A stretch of DNA of 64,000 nucleotides from Phyllostachys edulis (lineage: Eukaryota; Streptophyta; Magnoliopsida; Poales; Poaceae). The notes beneath the pieces were generated by a model that saw only the letters and a list, made by a program, of their open reading frames with translations, made no database searches and was not told the origin of the DNA. Positions 11,501-23,504 of this stretch are shown here, piece by piece (position 1 is the stretch's first letter; the number at the start of each line of letters is the position of its first letter). Where the stretch lies: NCBI GenBank assembly GCA_036346405.1, contig CM070562.1, positions 72,559,482 to 72,623,481 of the forward strand, in the 5' to 3' direction. The translations under genes and the position numbers were made by a program.

Positions 11501-14500
11501 TGAGGTCTTGTACAGAGCACCTGCTCACTATGCTCATCTTCGCGTTTTTGGTTGTGTCTGCTATGTTCTTCTAGCACCTCGTGAGCGCACCAAGCTGAGC
11601 CCTCAGTCAGTTGAGTGTGTTTTTCTGGGTTATAGTCCTGAGCATAAGGGTTATCGTTGCTATGATCCCTCAGCACGTCGCATTCGCATCTCTCGTGATG
11701 TGACTTTTGATGAGGGACGTCCTTTCTTTCATCATCCTTCTCCACATCCCACTTCTTCTTCCACAGATTCCACTTCCTTTTTGTGTCTACCTCCCATTCA
11801 TTCTCCAGATACACCTTCTCTAGATACACCTTCTCCAGATACACTTTCTCCACCAGTTTCACCTTCTCGTTTACCTTCTCCACCAGCTCCACCAGTTTCT
11901 AACACTTTCACTCTTCCCTTCCACTATAGTCGCCGACAGAGAGTTCCTTCTGATCCTCAGTCCTCCTCTCCTCCACTTGATTCTCTCGTCCTCCTCTCCT
12001 CCGCTTGATCCTCCCACCAAGACCATCGACTCGACGATCGTTCTACTACATCACGATATGCCCCACGTGATCGTTCTTCTATTCGAGCACCGAGAGATGG
12101 GGTTTTTCTCGTCGGTCGCGAGAGTCGAGCCGAGTACCTATCAGAGGTCGTGTGTACCTGAGTGGCAGTTGGCTATGACAGAGGAGCTCACAGCATTAGA
12201 GTGCACAGGCACTTGGGATCTTGTTCCGCTACCGTCTGGAGCTGTTCCTATCACTTGCAAGTGGGTGTACAAAGTAAAGAACAAATCGATGGGTCAAGAG
12301 AGCGATACAAGGCTCGCCTTGTTGCAAGAGGTTTTCAAAGAGCTTATGGTCGAGATTATGATGAGACTTTTGCTCCCGTTGCTCATATGACCACAGTCCG
12401 CACTCCTATTGCAGTTGCAGCAATACGCACATGGATTATATCTCAGATGGATGTTAAGAATGCTTTTCTTCATGGTGATCTACATGAGGAGGTCTATATG
12501 CACCACCCCTGTGTTGAGGCTCCTACAGTTATGTTTGTCGCCTTTAGGCGTGCTCTATATGGTCTCAAGCGAGCTCCTCGTGCTTGGTTCGAGCGTTCGA
12601 TTACGTGATTCGAGTCAGCCGGTTTTACTTGAGTGAGCATGACCGCCTTTGTTTGTTCACACTTCTCGGCGAGGTCGTATTTTGCTTCTTCCGTATGTAG
12701 ATGATATGCCGATTACGGAGATGACATGGACCACGTGGCTTTTGTCAAGAAGAAATTGAGTGAACAATTTATGATGTCCGATTTGGGACCATTGAGCTAT
12801 TTTCTAGGAATTGAGGTTCATTCGATGGTGATGGCTACTATCTCTCTCGGCATCGCTATGTTCGGATCCGCTTGCTCACTCGGGATGATCGATACTCGAT
12901 CGCCGCCACACCCATGGAGCTTCACTTGCGCCGACCTACGAGCGGTGTACCGACAGATTCTTCTCGCTATCGTCACCGGTTGGGAGCCTTGTCTATCTCA
13001 CAAGAACTGTGCCGACATTGCTCATGCTTTGTTCATGTGCTCACCAGTTTGTCGGTGCTCCCACCCGATTCACTATAGTCATGTTCTTCGTGTCTTCGAG
13101 ATACTTGAGAGGAACTCTGCCCAGACGTCTCGTTTTATGCGATTCGAGTCGGCTCCACTCCACGCTTACTCGACTCTACTTGGGCGAGCGATCCTGCCGA
13201 TCGCCGATCCACATCGCTATTGTATCTCTCTTGGTACTTCGCTTATTGCCCGAAGTCCAAGAAGCAGATTACGGTGTCACGCCTAGTGCCGAGGCGAGCT
13301 TGAGCACTTGCCGCTACAACATCGAGAACGTTTGGCCGATGGCTCTTGATCGATCTTGGTGTCCTTGTGACAATCCTACCCTCTCTTTTGTGACAATACA
13401 AGTGCCATTCAAATTGCCAATGATCCGGTCAAGCATGAACTGACAAAACATATTGGTGTTGATGCATCCTTCACGCGATCTCATTGTCAGCAGTTGACCA
13501 TCACCCTCAAATATATTCCCTCAGAGCTCCAAGTTGCAGATTTCTTCACTAAAGCTCAGACTAGAGAACATCATCGACTTCATCTACTCAAACTCAGTGC
13601 ATCAGATCCTCCTGATCCACATTATGAAGTGCTATCAGGCATCAACAAAAATGGCACTGAGGCTGTTTCTCCTTCCAAACACATTTACTTGAGCCCTTAC
13701 AAGAAATGAGCACTATTGGATAATCTAACGAGGTGATACTGATGTGCAAAATCAAGCCGGGCGTGTGGCTTATGCAACTCTAGTACCTCCATTGTCTACG
13801 TAAATATCCAAAGCTTTAAAAAAAAGTAAATATAAGTTTTGAACAAAAACAGTCTTACCTTTCAGATGCATCAAACAAGCATCTGTGATCTGGTTAAACC
13901 CCAAGTTTAAAACCTTCAATTTTTTAAGACCTGCAAAGCGGCACAATTATAATGAATAAAACGACAGCTATGCGTGACATAAACTTGCACAAAAATGGTA
14001 TAAAACAGCTAGCATAACAATGTATACTAAGTGGTTAACTAAGCAAAGCGTATTTACAAAACTTTCTCAACTTAACAATTCAGGTAGTCATCTGCTAAGC
14101 AGAAAAGCAGGGGATAACTTCCCTACTATTTGTGCGTCAGGAAAAAAAAAGCATTTTCAATAGTTTATGCGATCATTTACTAAAACTGCCAGTGCATAGT
14201 GGGAGGACAAGGCTTTAGTTACGCGTATTATCTTCAACAAAAATGTCTCATAAATGTCCTTCCAGCTTTGATGTAAGTGAGAGTCCTAGGTTCAGTTCAA
14301 TGGCCCACATTCACCACTCACCTAATTTTCCTTGACATATATGCTTGCATATTGTGAAAACTGCATTACTCCAGACATAGTCAGCAATCAGCACTATATT
14401 TACCTTCGAAGTTTTCACAGCCTTCATCATATATGCCACACCGGTTCAAATTCAACAACACCAGTGATGCCAATCCTAGAGAAGCAAACGACCCATGAGA

Positions 14501-17500
14501 TTCTGTCGTTATGATATCTTTGGATGAGACCAGATACTACTTAGGAGAAGCATTAAACACCAATGAGACAAGGATTAATGGAATCCAAGAGAAGACGAAT
14601 GTCAGAACATACACGGCTGAAAATATACTAGTATTAATGACCCATATAAGTCAGTTATCAGTGCAAGAGCAGAAAATCAGGCCTTGGGTTTGGAAAACCG
14701 GGAACTGTCTGGTTTCTCGGAACCGGTCCCAGACTGTTTTTCCATAATAGGGCTGGTTCAGAGTAGACTGTTAACTTCACCGGCCACGATCTCCATTTTA
14801 GGAGGAATACACGCATTATTATTTGTTTAATATGATCCAAACATCATAATTTGAAAAGGTGAACAAAAAAATTGCAAAACAAAACTGGACCTTTTTTTTC
14901 CTTTTGTAAAACTGCCGGAAAACTAGAACGGCCCTAGTAATGGTCTTGGGCAGTTCCGATTCTCCAAACATTGGTCAGGCCTCATCTGAAAAGAGCTAAA
15001 TACTAAAAAAAACATCGACCTCTGCACTATCAGGAGGCCTCATGTACAATGAGACAAAATCAGACATGCTTATGGTGCATCATAACTCTGCTTGCCACCT
15101 CTACAGCAGTGTTCCCCTAGGCGCTAGTCGAGTAGCAGACCAGCGCCTAGCGCTTAATCGCCGCCTAGGAGGGCCTAGGAGGGGCTAGGCGGCCGCCTAG
15201 GCGGGATAAATAGGCTAGGCGGTCTAGGCGGGAGGGCTGCGCCTAGCGCCTAGGCGATCTAGGCGGTCACCTAGGGGAACACTGCTCTACAGCTACAAAG
15301 GAAACAACAAATCACCCTTCAAGCAGCAGAGATTCAGACACCTTGTGAAAAGCTCTAGTCTAGATTTCTTCAGGCTCATACACATCTACTCTTTTCATCA
15401 TATCCATTACTAAGCCTTGAAATAGAATAAACATTAACAATAACCTTCAATGAGCGAGAAGAAAAAAGAGGATTGTGCAATATCATGCAAACATATGGAA
15501 ACAGTTTAACTTCTCACAAATAAGGAGTTGTCTGATTACTGTAAAGTGCGATCGGCATCTTGTTCTAAGAATTTTCCCAACATTTTTTTGGAACAAAATC
15601 TGCCCAATAATTGAACATTGTTTTATACAATTTTCTTAAGTCATGCTCGACTAGCTTCTTTGATTAGTCTCATAAAGCACGCCTCATGTGAGTATAGAAT
15701 TTTAGTCTCATGCCAAACACTTTTTCTGGCACATATTTTGACAAAAGGATAAAAAAAACTACACCATAAACAAGTAACCCCCTTAACTTTCCATAAGGTT
15801 CAACTGAGGCAATGCAGAAGTCTGTGAGCATATGAACCAAGCAAGCACAAAAAAGGAGCCTTTCACAGAGGTGGAACACTATCAGGACTTGTAGTGGCAT
15901 AAGGCACTATTAAGAAAAGTTGCAAGACCTGAGATAGCTTCCAAACAGGCAGCAGTCACTGGACAGCCCTCCAAGTTCAAGTGAGTTAGCTTGGACAAGC
16001 CTACAGAAAAGAAACGGTGAATAGAAAACCTGAGAAGCTTTAGATCTGCTCGGATATAAACAGTTCAATACAGATCATAAATAGACCCATAAAATACCAA
16101 AGAAAAAGGACAGATCTTTGAATCATTAAGGAAAAATCAACATTATAATTAGGAATGAGAAAACTTATAGTCCTGTTTACCTCTGAGATAAGAAACACCC
16201 AAATCTGTAATTCTACAACATGACAATTGCAGCTCTTTCAAATTTGTGAGATCTGCAAAAAGAAAGGTGTTTGTCAGCCTTGCAAGGAGGGAAGATCTGG
16301 TATAGATTCCTTTTTGTCTGTTCAAAATAACAATGGCTTAGTTTCTATTAAGATAAGGGGTCTAAGTGCACCATATGCTATATCAAAGCAGAAATCTCAA
16401 AGGAAACAAATAGATGTGCTGCTACCTGATAAATATTTTATATCTGAATCTGCAATGTAGTTACAATATCTCATATTCAGTGATTCCAGATTTCTCAGAC
16501 CTGAACAAAGATAAATGCAGCTGATAAACCAAACTATCAACAACTCAAAAGGTAGTCAAAAGTTGAGACAAACCAAGATCAGCAGTTTGCATCACAGCGC
16601 ATTATGACATTCCAAAAGGGGAAAAAAGACTCCAGAGGATCCAATTTAGAATTTTAGATACCTACAGAAGTAAGCATGTAAATGTGATACCTTTTATATG
16701 AACAAGGCCATCAAGAATCTTTAGGCATCGTTCAAGGTCAAGATTGATCAAATTAACTAAATTTGCAAATGCTCTCATTCCTTCAGCAGTAACACCATCA
16801 CTTCTCTTGAAACTTAGAGATGTCAGGTTTGAAAGTCCTGCAGATTTAAAAGGAATGCATACGTAGTAGAATAGATAAGTTAAATGAATAAAAAGTTAGA
16901 AAACTATTTAAGGAAGAAACTTCACATTAGAAAGGCATGGGCTTGCATAAGCCACATATGCCCATAAGCCAGGGGAGGGTTAGGCTTATCAACATAATGA
17001 GTTTAACTTTATCTAACAATTGTTAGAATAGGAATTCCTTTGTATTTCCTTATATGCCTTTTGTATTTCCTTATAAATGTATGGCATATTCTCTTGTAAT
17101 ATCCCTTTGTACTACCTATATATATTACCCATTGGGCCTTATGAATATACACGATATTCATAACATGGTATCAGAGCTAAAGTTCAAAACCTAGCCTTCA
17201 TAGTCTTAGTCGTAGTCTTTCCTCGTCGAGGCAGCAGCAGCAGCATCTTCATCTTTAAGCAACCCTCCTCGTCGCCAGATCCGGCAAGATCTGGGTCTCT
17301 CCGTCGTCGCCAGGACATCTCCCGGCCAGATCTAACGTCGATGGGCCGACTACCAACTAGATCCACATCGGCTCTGCCCGACGTCGCTTGGAGGTCGAGC
17401 TTGTCACCGCCGCCTCATCTTCATCGCCCAACGCCGCATTCTCTTCCACCAAATCCGTCCACCAGAGTAGAGGAAGACGAATCTGGCAGCTAGGGGGGAG

Positions 17501-19864
17501 GAAGACGCCCGGATTCAGAGGATGCTTAGCCACCGCCAAGCGCCGCCTAGGCTAGCTGAAGGGTGCGAGGAAGACAATATTGCCGCCGCCCCGATGCGAG
17601 CTTGTCATGCCCGAGGCGCGCCTCCTCCGCGTCGGCTCCCGGCCACCTCACCTCGCTCCGCCACCACTGGTGCTTCTCCGCCGCTGGATCCGCACCGCCA
17701 CCCCAGATCGAGTCGCCACCGCCGCCCAGGGTACTCCGCCACCGGATAACCCGCGCTAGACCGTCGCCCGACGCTCCTCCGAGCCTCCCACGGCCCAGAG
17801 CTCGAGCTCAGCTTGGCCGCCCCGACCTCGTGCCGCCACCGACTCAGATCCGCCGCCTCCCCGAGCTCCTACTCGCGTGGGGAGTTGGTGGAGATTGAGA
17901 GGGGGGGTCGGTGGAGATTGAGAAAAAAGAGTGGGGGATAAAAAAAAAGGCTGGTGTTGCTAGTATCTACTGCTCCTTTGAGTCCTTTTTCCCTTGAAGT
18001 CCATCCAAGTCCATAACACTCTATCTTTGAGTTTCGTCTAAGTCGTGTGAGTCCACAAAGTCCTTGTCAGCCAGCCGATTGTTTCCTGGCTCACTCCTTC
18101 TCTTTCGCATGGTAGCAACCGCCGCTCTTCTCTCCAAGCCGTTGCAGATCGTAGAAGTCGTTATGATGTCTTGTTTCTCTCTCTCTGTCACCGCCCGATC
18201 TTCTAAGGTCAGCAGCTTTTTCAGATCAAGGCTTTTTGCAGACTTCTTGTGCATCAAGGTCGTTGTCGTCTCGGGCTTCGATCTACACCGACATGCATTC
18301 CTCTACGGCTTGATTGACAGCTCTCTCTATTCCTGTCGGTTTCATCATCTTCTTCGTCTGTTGCTGCGGTCAACTTTGCTCCCGCTTGCCTCTACTTTCT
18401 CAGCCTCTGCACGCTACGACAATATTATCAAGACTCTGACTTTGGATTTTTCCTATTTTAGTATCAACCCTTTTCCAAATGCAATGCTATTGCATACACC
18501 TTGCATTTGGAGGGGGGTGGGGTAGAATAGGAATTCATTTGTATTTCCTTATATGTCTTTTGTATTTCCTTATACATGTATGACATATTCTCTTGTAATA
18601 TCCCTTTGTACTCCCTATACATATTATCCATTGGGCTTCATGAATATACACACAATATTCATAACAATTCCAAAACCAGCTCAATTGCAATGCATTAGGC
18701 TCGCAGCATTGGTAACAGCTATAAGCTCATGCTTAAACCCCTCCAAGATGACCCAAAGGCATTTAGATAATAGAAACTCAGTAAGCAGCGTGTTACTGAC
18801 CTGACAAGGTTCCTAGGCCGTGTTCTGAGATTTGATCACAGTAATTACATGTCAAGCTTTGCATGTTTGAGCAATCTCTAAGAAGATTTAACCCACTATC
18901 AGTTACTTCAGAGCAAGAAATGTCAACGGATAACAATGACTGCCTTTGAGAAGCCACTACTTCCATCCAAGTATCCTTCACTCCAGCATACTCCCCCAAA
19001 CCAATGTCCTGATTGTGAAATGTACGAAGTATCAGTTATCCCACAAACAGAAAACTCCACCTCATTATCATATAGACATAAGCTATAGCAAAGGTTTGAC
19101 AATGTGCCTTGTCAATAGATAGCTCAGTATCGGATGACCTTCTCAATACAAAAGCTGGTTATCAATTATATGTGCTAAAGTAATCACTCAATTTCCAAAG
19201 AAGGAAAGAGCAGTTAAGGACCTTAATATTACATAAATCTTTAGCTTAATGGAACCGGTTCCATTTGTTACTTTCTTGCTAAAGACTACTAGCTTACTGT
19301 TTCCAACAATTCCAACCTTTTAAGTCTTGTATCTTATAAGGCCGGATTGTGTGCCACACTTGAAAGTGAAGTATAGACAACAGAAATCTTACCGGATTGT
19401 GTGCCACACTTGTAAGCAAAGTATAGACAACAGAATCTTACCTGCAGCGCACAATCCCGAAAAGTTTCAAGCGATGCCTCCATGAGACAGTTCGACTCCA
19501 CCAGTTCATTGAAAATCTGCTGGCTGAGATCCCTCGGCAGCATAGCAAAACTAGAATACTTATTGATATCCTGCAGGTATTCCAGGCCGTCAAACAAAAA
19601 GGCAGCATTCCTTACCAAAGGAAAACACTTAAACACATGTAGCCGCAATACCACCTTGCAGACTTTGGCCACACAAAGCTCCATGAGCGACGGGCACTGT
19701 CCAGGGCCCTTTCCCTGGCCCTTGCGGGGGACATCAGAATTGCTGCGGGGCAGTGTAAGCAGCAGCCATTTCAAGCTGCTGGTCTTTGAGAACCTTGTGG
19801 ATGTCTGGAAAGAATCGTCCTCATCCACCAATTGGCTTCTCTTCCTTGAGCAGACGCCACCCAT
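5571..19864 (-). CDS. Leucine-rich-repeat (RNI-like) protein, 15 exons, apparently intact
   Basis: Exons on the minus strand: 19864-19655, 19570-19442, 19008-18801, 16837-16691, 16500-16426, 16252-16181, 16000-15929, 14475-14404, 13930-13859, 8172-8101, 7731-7660, 7101-6958, 6555-6484, 5990-5844, 5755-5571. Together they make 1749 nt, 582 residues, with consistent phases. The N-terminus MGGVCSRKR fits N-myristoylation plus palmitoylation. LPRDLSQQIFNELV is F-box-like but degenerate. The rest is cysteine-containing-type LRRs of about 24-25 residues; most exons are 72 nt (one repeat each) in phase 1. The C-terminus is LPNLISVRPE. This matches the plant family typified by At1g15740, often labelled F-box/LRR-14; its biochemical role is not established. 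The 84-nt first intron is frame-preserving, so retention would add 28 residues. Intron 9 (13858-8173) and intron 3 (18800-16838) contain LTR elements in the opposite orientation. One donor, at 8100, is GC. Confidence 0.92.
8099..8100 (-). other. Non-canonical GC splice donor in the LRR gene
   Basis: The exon 8172-8101 ends CTGAAAG and is followed by GCGAGTTA instead of GT. Exon length (72 nt), phase and encoded repeat (ELINLESLNLDSCKVGDEGL) agree with the neighbouring exons, so the junction position is well constrained. GC-AG introns are a known minority class with strong AAG|GC context, as here. Confidence 0.8.
8316..8597 (-). mobile_element. Small solo-LTR-like fragment in an LRR intron
   Basis: On the plus strand the piece starts TGTTGGAACCTGCG. 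Read on the minus strand it contains GGGGTATAAATATATACC, a TATA-like core, and ends ..GGTTCCAACA. CATGA occurs immediately before (8311-8315) and after (8598-8602), consistent with a 5-bp target duplication. The right boundary ends CGA rather than CA, so the call is tentative. Confidence 0.4.
8793..8956 (+). repeat. 5' LTR of the intronic copia element
   Basis: Starts TG and ends CA, and is immediately followed by the TGGTATCAGAGC primer-binding site. It contains (CT)n at about 8822-8839, a duplicated GCCCATGAGGCCC-type word and TATATATATCTCC. Confidence 0.75.
9510..10319 (+). pseudogene. Copia gag, open reading frame retained
   Basis: A 269-residue frame starting MARSDSMFGG. It has the copia gag pattern: LDGLNYRAWAFSVKTTLRG near the start, then a long UBN2-like helical region, then a CCHC zinc knuckle CSHCKRTGHHVDKC close to the C-terminus. 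It is the only uninterrupted reading frame of this element. It would package retrotransposon RNA, but with pol broken the element cannot be autonomous. A GC-rich leader (8969-9509) separates it from the primer-binding site. Confidence 0.8.
10320..13620 (+). pseudogene. Copia pol remnants (integrase, reverse transcriptase, RNase H)
   Basis: From 11169 to 12008 a frame carries the integrase C-terminal half (KHRHIIETARTLL, SHFWGEAVSTAVYLINR, VFGCVCYV, VFLGYS) followed by a serine/proline-rich linker. Reverse transcriptase appears in pieces: WVYKVKNKS near 12270, KARLVARGFQ and QMDVKNAFLHGDLHEEVYM in a shifted frame near 12310-12510, and a YVDD box at 12694-12705. RNase H remains near 13490-13560 (LKYIPSELQVADFFTKA). 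Several frameshifts and stops separate these blocks, and the protease/integrase zinc-finger part (10320-11160) is not readable. Confidence 0.8.
15107..15284. mobile_element. 178-bp hAT-type MITE with 8-bp target duplication
   Basis: Perfect 15-bp terminal inverted repeats, CAGTGTTCCCCTAGG at the left and CCTAGGGGAACACTG at the right, flanked by CTCTACAG on both sides (15099-15106 and 15285-15292). The interior is a dense array of GCCTAGGCG/CGCCTAGGC words in both orientations, so most of the element can fold back on itself. An 8-bp target duplication is the hAT hallmark. It lies in the LRR gene intron between exons 16000-15929 and 14475-14404. Confidence 0.9.
17021..18666 (+). mobile_element. 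Small non-autonomous LTR retrotransposon in LRR intron 3
   Basis: The 5' LTR 17021-17165 (TGTTAGAATAGG..ATTCATAACA) is followed at 17166 by TGGTATCAGAGC, the initiator-methionine primer-binding site. The 3' LTR, about 18521-18666, is preceded by the purine tract GGAGGGGGGTGGGG. Its first bases are altered, and about ten substitutions separate it from the 5' LTR over roughly 140 aligned bases. The 1.34-kb interior is GC-rich and holds no gag or pol. Clear 5-bp flanking duplications are not visible. The element is antisense to the host gene. Confidence 0.85.
19342..19440. repeat. Tandem duplication (about 49 bp x2) beside a splice donor
   Basis: GGATTGTGTGCCACACTTG plus about 30 further bases is repeated twice in direct orientation. 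The second copy abuts the exon 2 donor of the LRR gene (GTAAGATTC read on the minus strand), and the first copy carries a second potential donor (GTAAGATTTC at about 19390). Confidence 0.8.
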
Positions 19865-20029
19865 GATCAGGGTGAAAGTATTGAACAAAACTAATCACTC
19901 CTGTGCGGACTCGAAAGAATCTTTGCGCATACAAAATTTTGGTTCTGGGTAACTGGCAGCTGTACTGTTCTTATGGCATCAACCATTTGCGGCGTAGCTA
20001 AGAGCCCGAGACAGCCTTAGTCATCTTCC

Positions 20030-20800
20030 ACTCCATTCTGCAACATGAAGATATCATACAGTGTTAGCTTTTTACCAATTAGATTAACCAACAGAGTACT
20101 AAAAAATACAAAAGTTCACTGAAAAAAATTTGTGAACCGTGCACCCCACTATATCCTAAGTGACTGAAATTCTAATCCTAAATAGAATCGAAACGGAGAT
20201 ATATCATCAAAATCATAAAAGCGCCAGAAATTTTTGTACGATCCTATCAGAAGAAATCAGATGCTGCGGATCAAGCATCAGTCCTACAAGCACGCACTCA
20301 AACCACAGAATCCCAGGTCCCCAGCCAAGTAACACCACCAAAAAAAAATCGCAAAAAAAACAAACAAAATAACAGAACGATCGTGCTCCAATCCAAGGCC
20401 AAAAGAACTGAGAGCCGATAGAAACGACCTCACAAAGCCTCAACGATAAGACCGTCTCAGAATTTTTTTAAAAAAAAAAAAACAAGGATAGATATAGATT
20501 ACCCCAAAAAGCAGATAAAAGTTAATCCAAGAATGGGGGAAATGAACAGTGGCCCGCCCAATCCCCCAGCAGCACCCAGAAAGTCCCACAGAAAAACCAA
20601 AACAACACCATCAGCGGGCACGGAATTCTCACCCACCCCACCGCAGAGCGGTATGGAAGCCAGCCACCAACCCACCCAAACCCCCCGGCCACGGCTAGGG
20701 TTTAGCTCCGCGGCTCAATCCCACAACCACTGCGAGCACGCGACCGCGAGAGATTAACCAGCGCAGCACTCATAAATATCTGACGAGTCCTCGCGGGGGT
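20030..20800 (-). promoter_or_regulatory. Promoter and 5' leader region of the LRR gene
   Basis: Read on the minus strand, a TATA-like AGATATTTATGAG sits at about 20768-20780. A GTGAGAATT donor near 20640 and a GTTGCAG acceptor near 20040 suggest a leader intron of about 600 bases before the ATG at 19864. This is inferred from motifs only. The GC-rich stretch 20800-21650 upstream holds no gene that I recognise. Confidence 0.4.
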
Positions 20801-22033
20801 GGGGGCGGAGAGGAGAGAAGGGAAGGGAAGGGAGGAAATGGAAGTGGGGGAAACTGTTATAGCGAGAGCCGGAGAGGCGAGCGAGCTCCACGTGTCCCGC
20901 GGCGCGGCTGGGGTTCGGTGTGGCTGGCTGGTGGGCTGTGTGCGTGGGCCCGGGGTGTCAGTCGCGGGGGCGTGGGGAGCGGCGGGGGGTAGGGGAATGG
21001 GCCGGGTGGGGTGGGGTTGGGGAGGGGATAAGGCGAACGGGGCACGCAACGGGGTGGGGCCGGCCACACGATACACGCCGATTGTGCGGCCGTGTGTGTG
21101 GCACTTTTACCATTGGTCATCTCCTTTGGTGTACACGTGGACCCGGCGCTCACTATAGTGCAACTCAGTTATTACTGCTATTAATTTTTGAAGGAAAGCG
21201 CCCTAGCCGCCCTAGCCATGTCGCCCGCAAATTGGCGTCCGTCCTATCGCGCCAAACTAGGCTCCAAGCCGTCGGATTCGACGCGGTGCGCTTCCTTCGC
21301 TCTCGCTGGGTTGGCCTGCGTTCGTCCGATCGCGGCTCAGCGACATCGCCCGTCATTCGCTATGTCGCCATGAAGGCCCCATCGCTGAACGCCAGAAGCC
21401 TCGTGAGGCGTGGGAGAGCGAACGATGTCCGATGCGCATACATGCATGTGCCGACGACAAAGATGCTTCGCCTTACGCCACGCGTCAAGTGGGCCCCGCC
21501 TTCCACTACGCTGGCGCGCGCGTGCCAAGCGAGGCGCGGGTGAACTTCTAGTTGTTATGATGCTGCAGTGATTATTGCTATCGTAAATCATGATCATCAT
21601 GGCTGCGGGCGTACAAGTTCACCCGTATAATTTCTTTTAAGAAACCGGATCTAGGACGACAGTCCTGGTCCATGATGGATTTCTCATCCATTCAGTAGTC
21701 TATATAAAGAAAGGGGATCACAACCATTGTACTACAGTTTTGCAGAGTAGCAATAAAAAGAAGTCAAAAGTCCCATCATATATCTGTGTTTAATCTACTA
21801 TTATGTTTTTGTGTTCTTACATTGTTCTTACGATTCTACGCTTGTCTACGAGGTAATCACTCGGACTGGACTCGCCAGCGACGGTTACCCAACACGTTAT
21901 CAGTACGACTACACTCTCTGGCCTGCACGGATTGAGAAGGTAACCGTCGAAGAACGACACTCGTAAGTCGAATCTTTTTTTTCTAGATTGCTTTCAATTC
22001 TGCAAATTTGGCTTTCTAAATTGTATCCTACGA

Positions 22034-22215
22034 TGCAAATCCACTCTAATCTACCGCGAGCCGACTTGAAGTCACCGGCACAATGCCGATCGGTAGATTG
22101 CATGAAAAAGTGGATGTCGATTGTACCGTAGATTGGAAATTGCAAATCCGTTCTAACCTATCGCGAGCCGACTTGAAGTCGCCAGCCAAGCCGATCGGTG
22201 GTTGCATGAAAGAAC
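22034..22215 (+). repeat. Direct duplication in the copia leader
   Basis: Two copies of a roughly 80-base block starting near 22034 and 22141. Each contains GCGAGCCGACTTGAAGTC and GCCGATCGGT, followed by TTGCATGAAA. They lie between the primer-binding site and the GC-rich leader (22270-23000), in which I recognise no gene. Confidence 0.7.
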
Positions 22216-23504
22216 AGACAACGATTGCATATTAGATCGAACATCTCATTGATGAACAGTAAAAAGAAAAATACATGGCCACAAAACCGCACTATGCACT
22301 GCCGGCCACCCGACGTGGTCAGAGCTTGCCATCACACACACATTGCATGCCGCCATGTCACCTCAAGACAGTTCTCGCCACAAGATGTTCTCTGCTCGCC
22401 CTCAAGACGGCCTTGTCGCTACGCCTTGATCTCCACAAGGCCGCACCGCTTAGCCCTCGCGATAGCACCGTATAGCCCGCCATGGTCGCCAGACGGATTG
22501 TCGACACCGCCGCAATCAAGACCATCCGCGCTAGAGGCACGCCATGAAGCACCGAGGCAGCCGCCGCCGCCATGGCCGCGTCGTCGTGCATGGCACACCG
22601 CTGCAAGCCGGCACCTCACGGGTCCACGCCCGCCCCAAGACAAGGCATGACCTTGAGCCGCGACCGACGGCCGCCGCCTTGTGTTCTTCTTTCCCACCGG
22701 TAACCCTCTCGCCGACGCAAGGCGCCACCAAGATCGCGGCCTCGACCGACCGCACCCTCGCATGGAGCTCTGCATTGGCGGCCAGAAGCCAAACCTCTCT
22801 TACTCGCATGGCGCTCCATACACTCAAGAAGTCGCCACCCAAAGGCCACACGTTTGAAACCACCGGCTTGGCTCCCGCCTCCGCGACTCACGCCACGTGA
22901 CCTCTCGACCGTACGCCGCCTCACAAAGGGCGATGCCATCGCCGCCGAGCAGGCGTCGGCCGCCATTAAAATCGGGAGCTAGGGAAACCCTAGCTCCCAC
23001 TTAAGATGCAAAGTGGTCGCTAAGCGAGGTTTTAGGCCAAGCCCGTTGAATAACTAGAAAAAGTGAATGGGTCGGCCCATTTTGGGAAAAAGAAAACCGA
23101 AAAAAAGGAAAAACGGGAGAGAGAAAGGAAATCCCGAATTCTTGCAAAAAGGCCCTCATGTTTTTTCTGAAATTACGCAAAAAATTTCTCAGAACTGAAC
23201 TGTCGCGCTTTAAACCCTGGAAATTGCAAAATTCGTCTAAAATTCATTTTCCAGCAGAAAAAGGACCTCGGGAATTCAATTTTTGAATAATTTTGAACTT
23301 TTGGAGTATGTTTAACTTTTTTATTATTATTTCTATGCAATTTATATTTTATATTTACTGTTTTGATTATCTGTGATTGTTTATATTGCTTTAATCACTA
23401 GAAATAGCAGTAAATCATGAAAAATACAGGAACATTATGAGAATTTTTGCAACAATTTTATGCAAATTACTAGCAGTAATCTTATGAACTCTTTCCATGA
23501 ATAT

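Larger units (their letters stand above)
8793..13620 (+). mobile_element. Decayed Ty1/copia retrotransposon, 3' LTR not found
   Basis: A 164-bp 5' LTR (8793-8956, TGTTAAGAGTATTG..CTATCA) with a CT microsatellite and a TATA-like tract is followed directly by TGGTATCAGAGC (8957-8968), the primer-binding site complementary to initiator methionine tRNA. Then come a gag ORF and broken integrase, reverse transcriptase and RNase H reading frames, in copia order. After the RNase H end (about 13.6 kb) the sequence passes into ordinary intron with no second LTR. The element lies antisense in intron 9 of the LRR gene. Confidence 0.85.

Noticed and set aside
13620..13760. Possible 3' LTR of the intronic copia element
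   Set aside because: Sequence after RNase H (TTATGAAGTGCTATCAGG..) does not match the 5' LTR TGTTAAGAGTATTG; treated as truncated.
20800..21540. Several overlapping long frames upstream of the LRR gene
   Set aside because: GC-rich promoter-type DNA; frames overlap on both strands and lack motifs or splice consistency.
22225..22966. Overlapping frames of 80-140 residues on both strands
   Set aside because: GC-rich leader between the copia primer-binding site and gag; no recognisable protein and no preferred strand.
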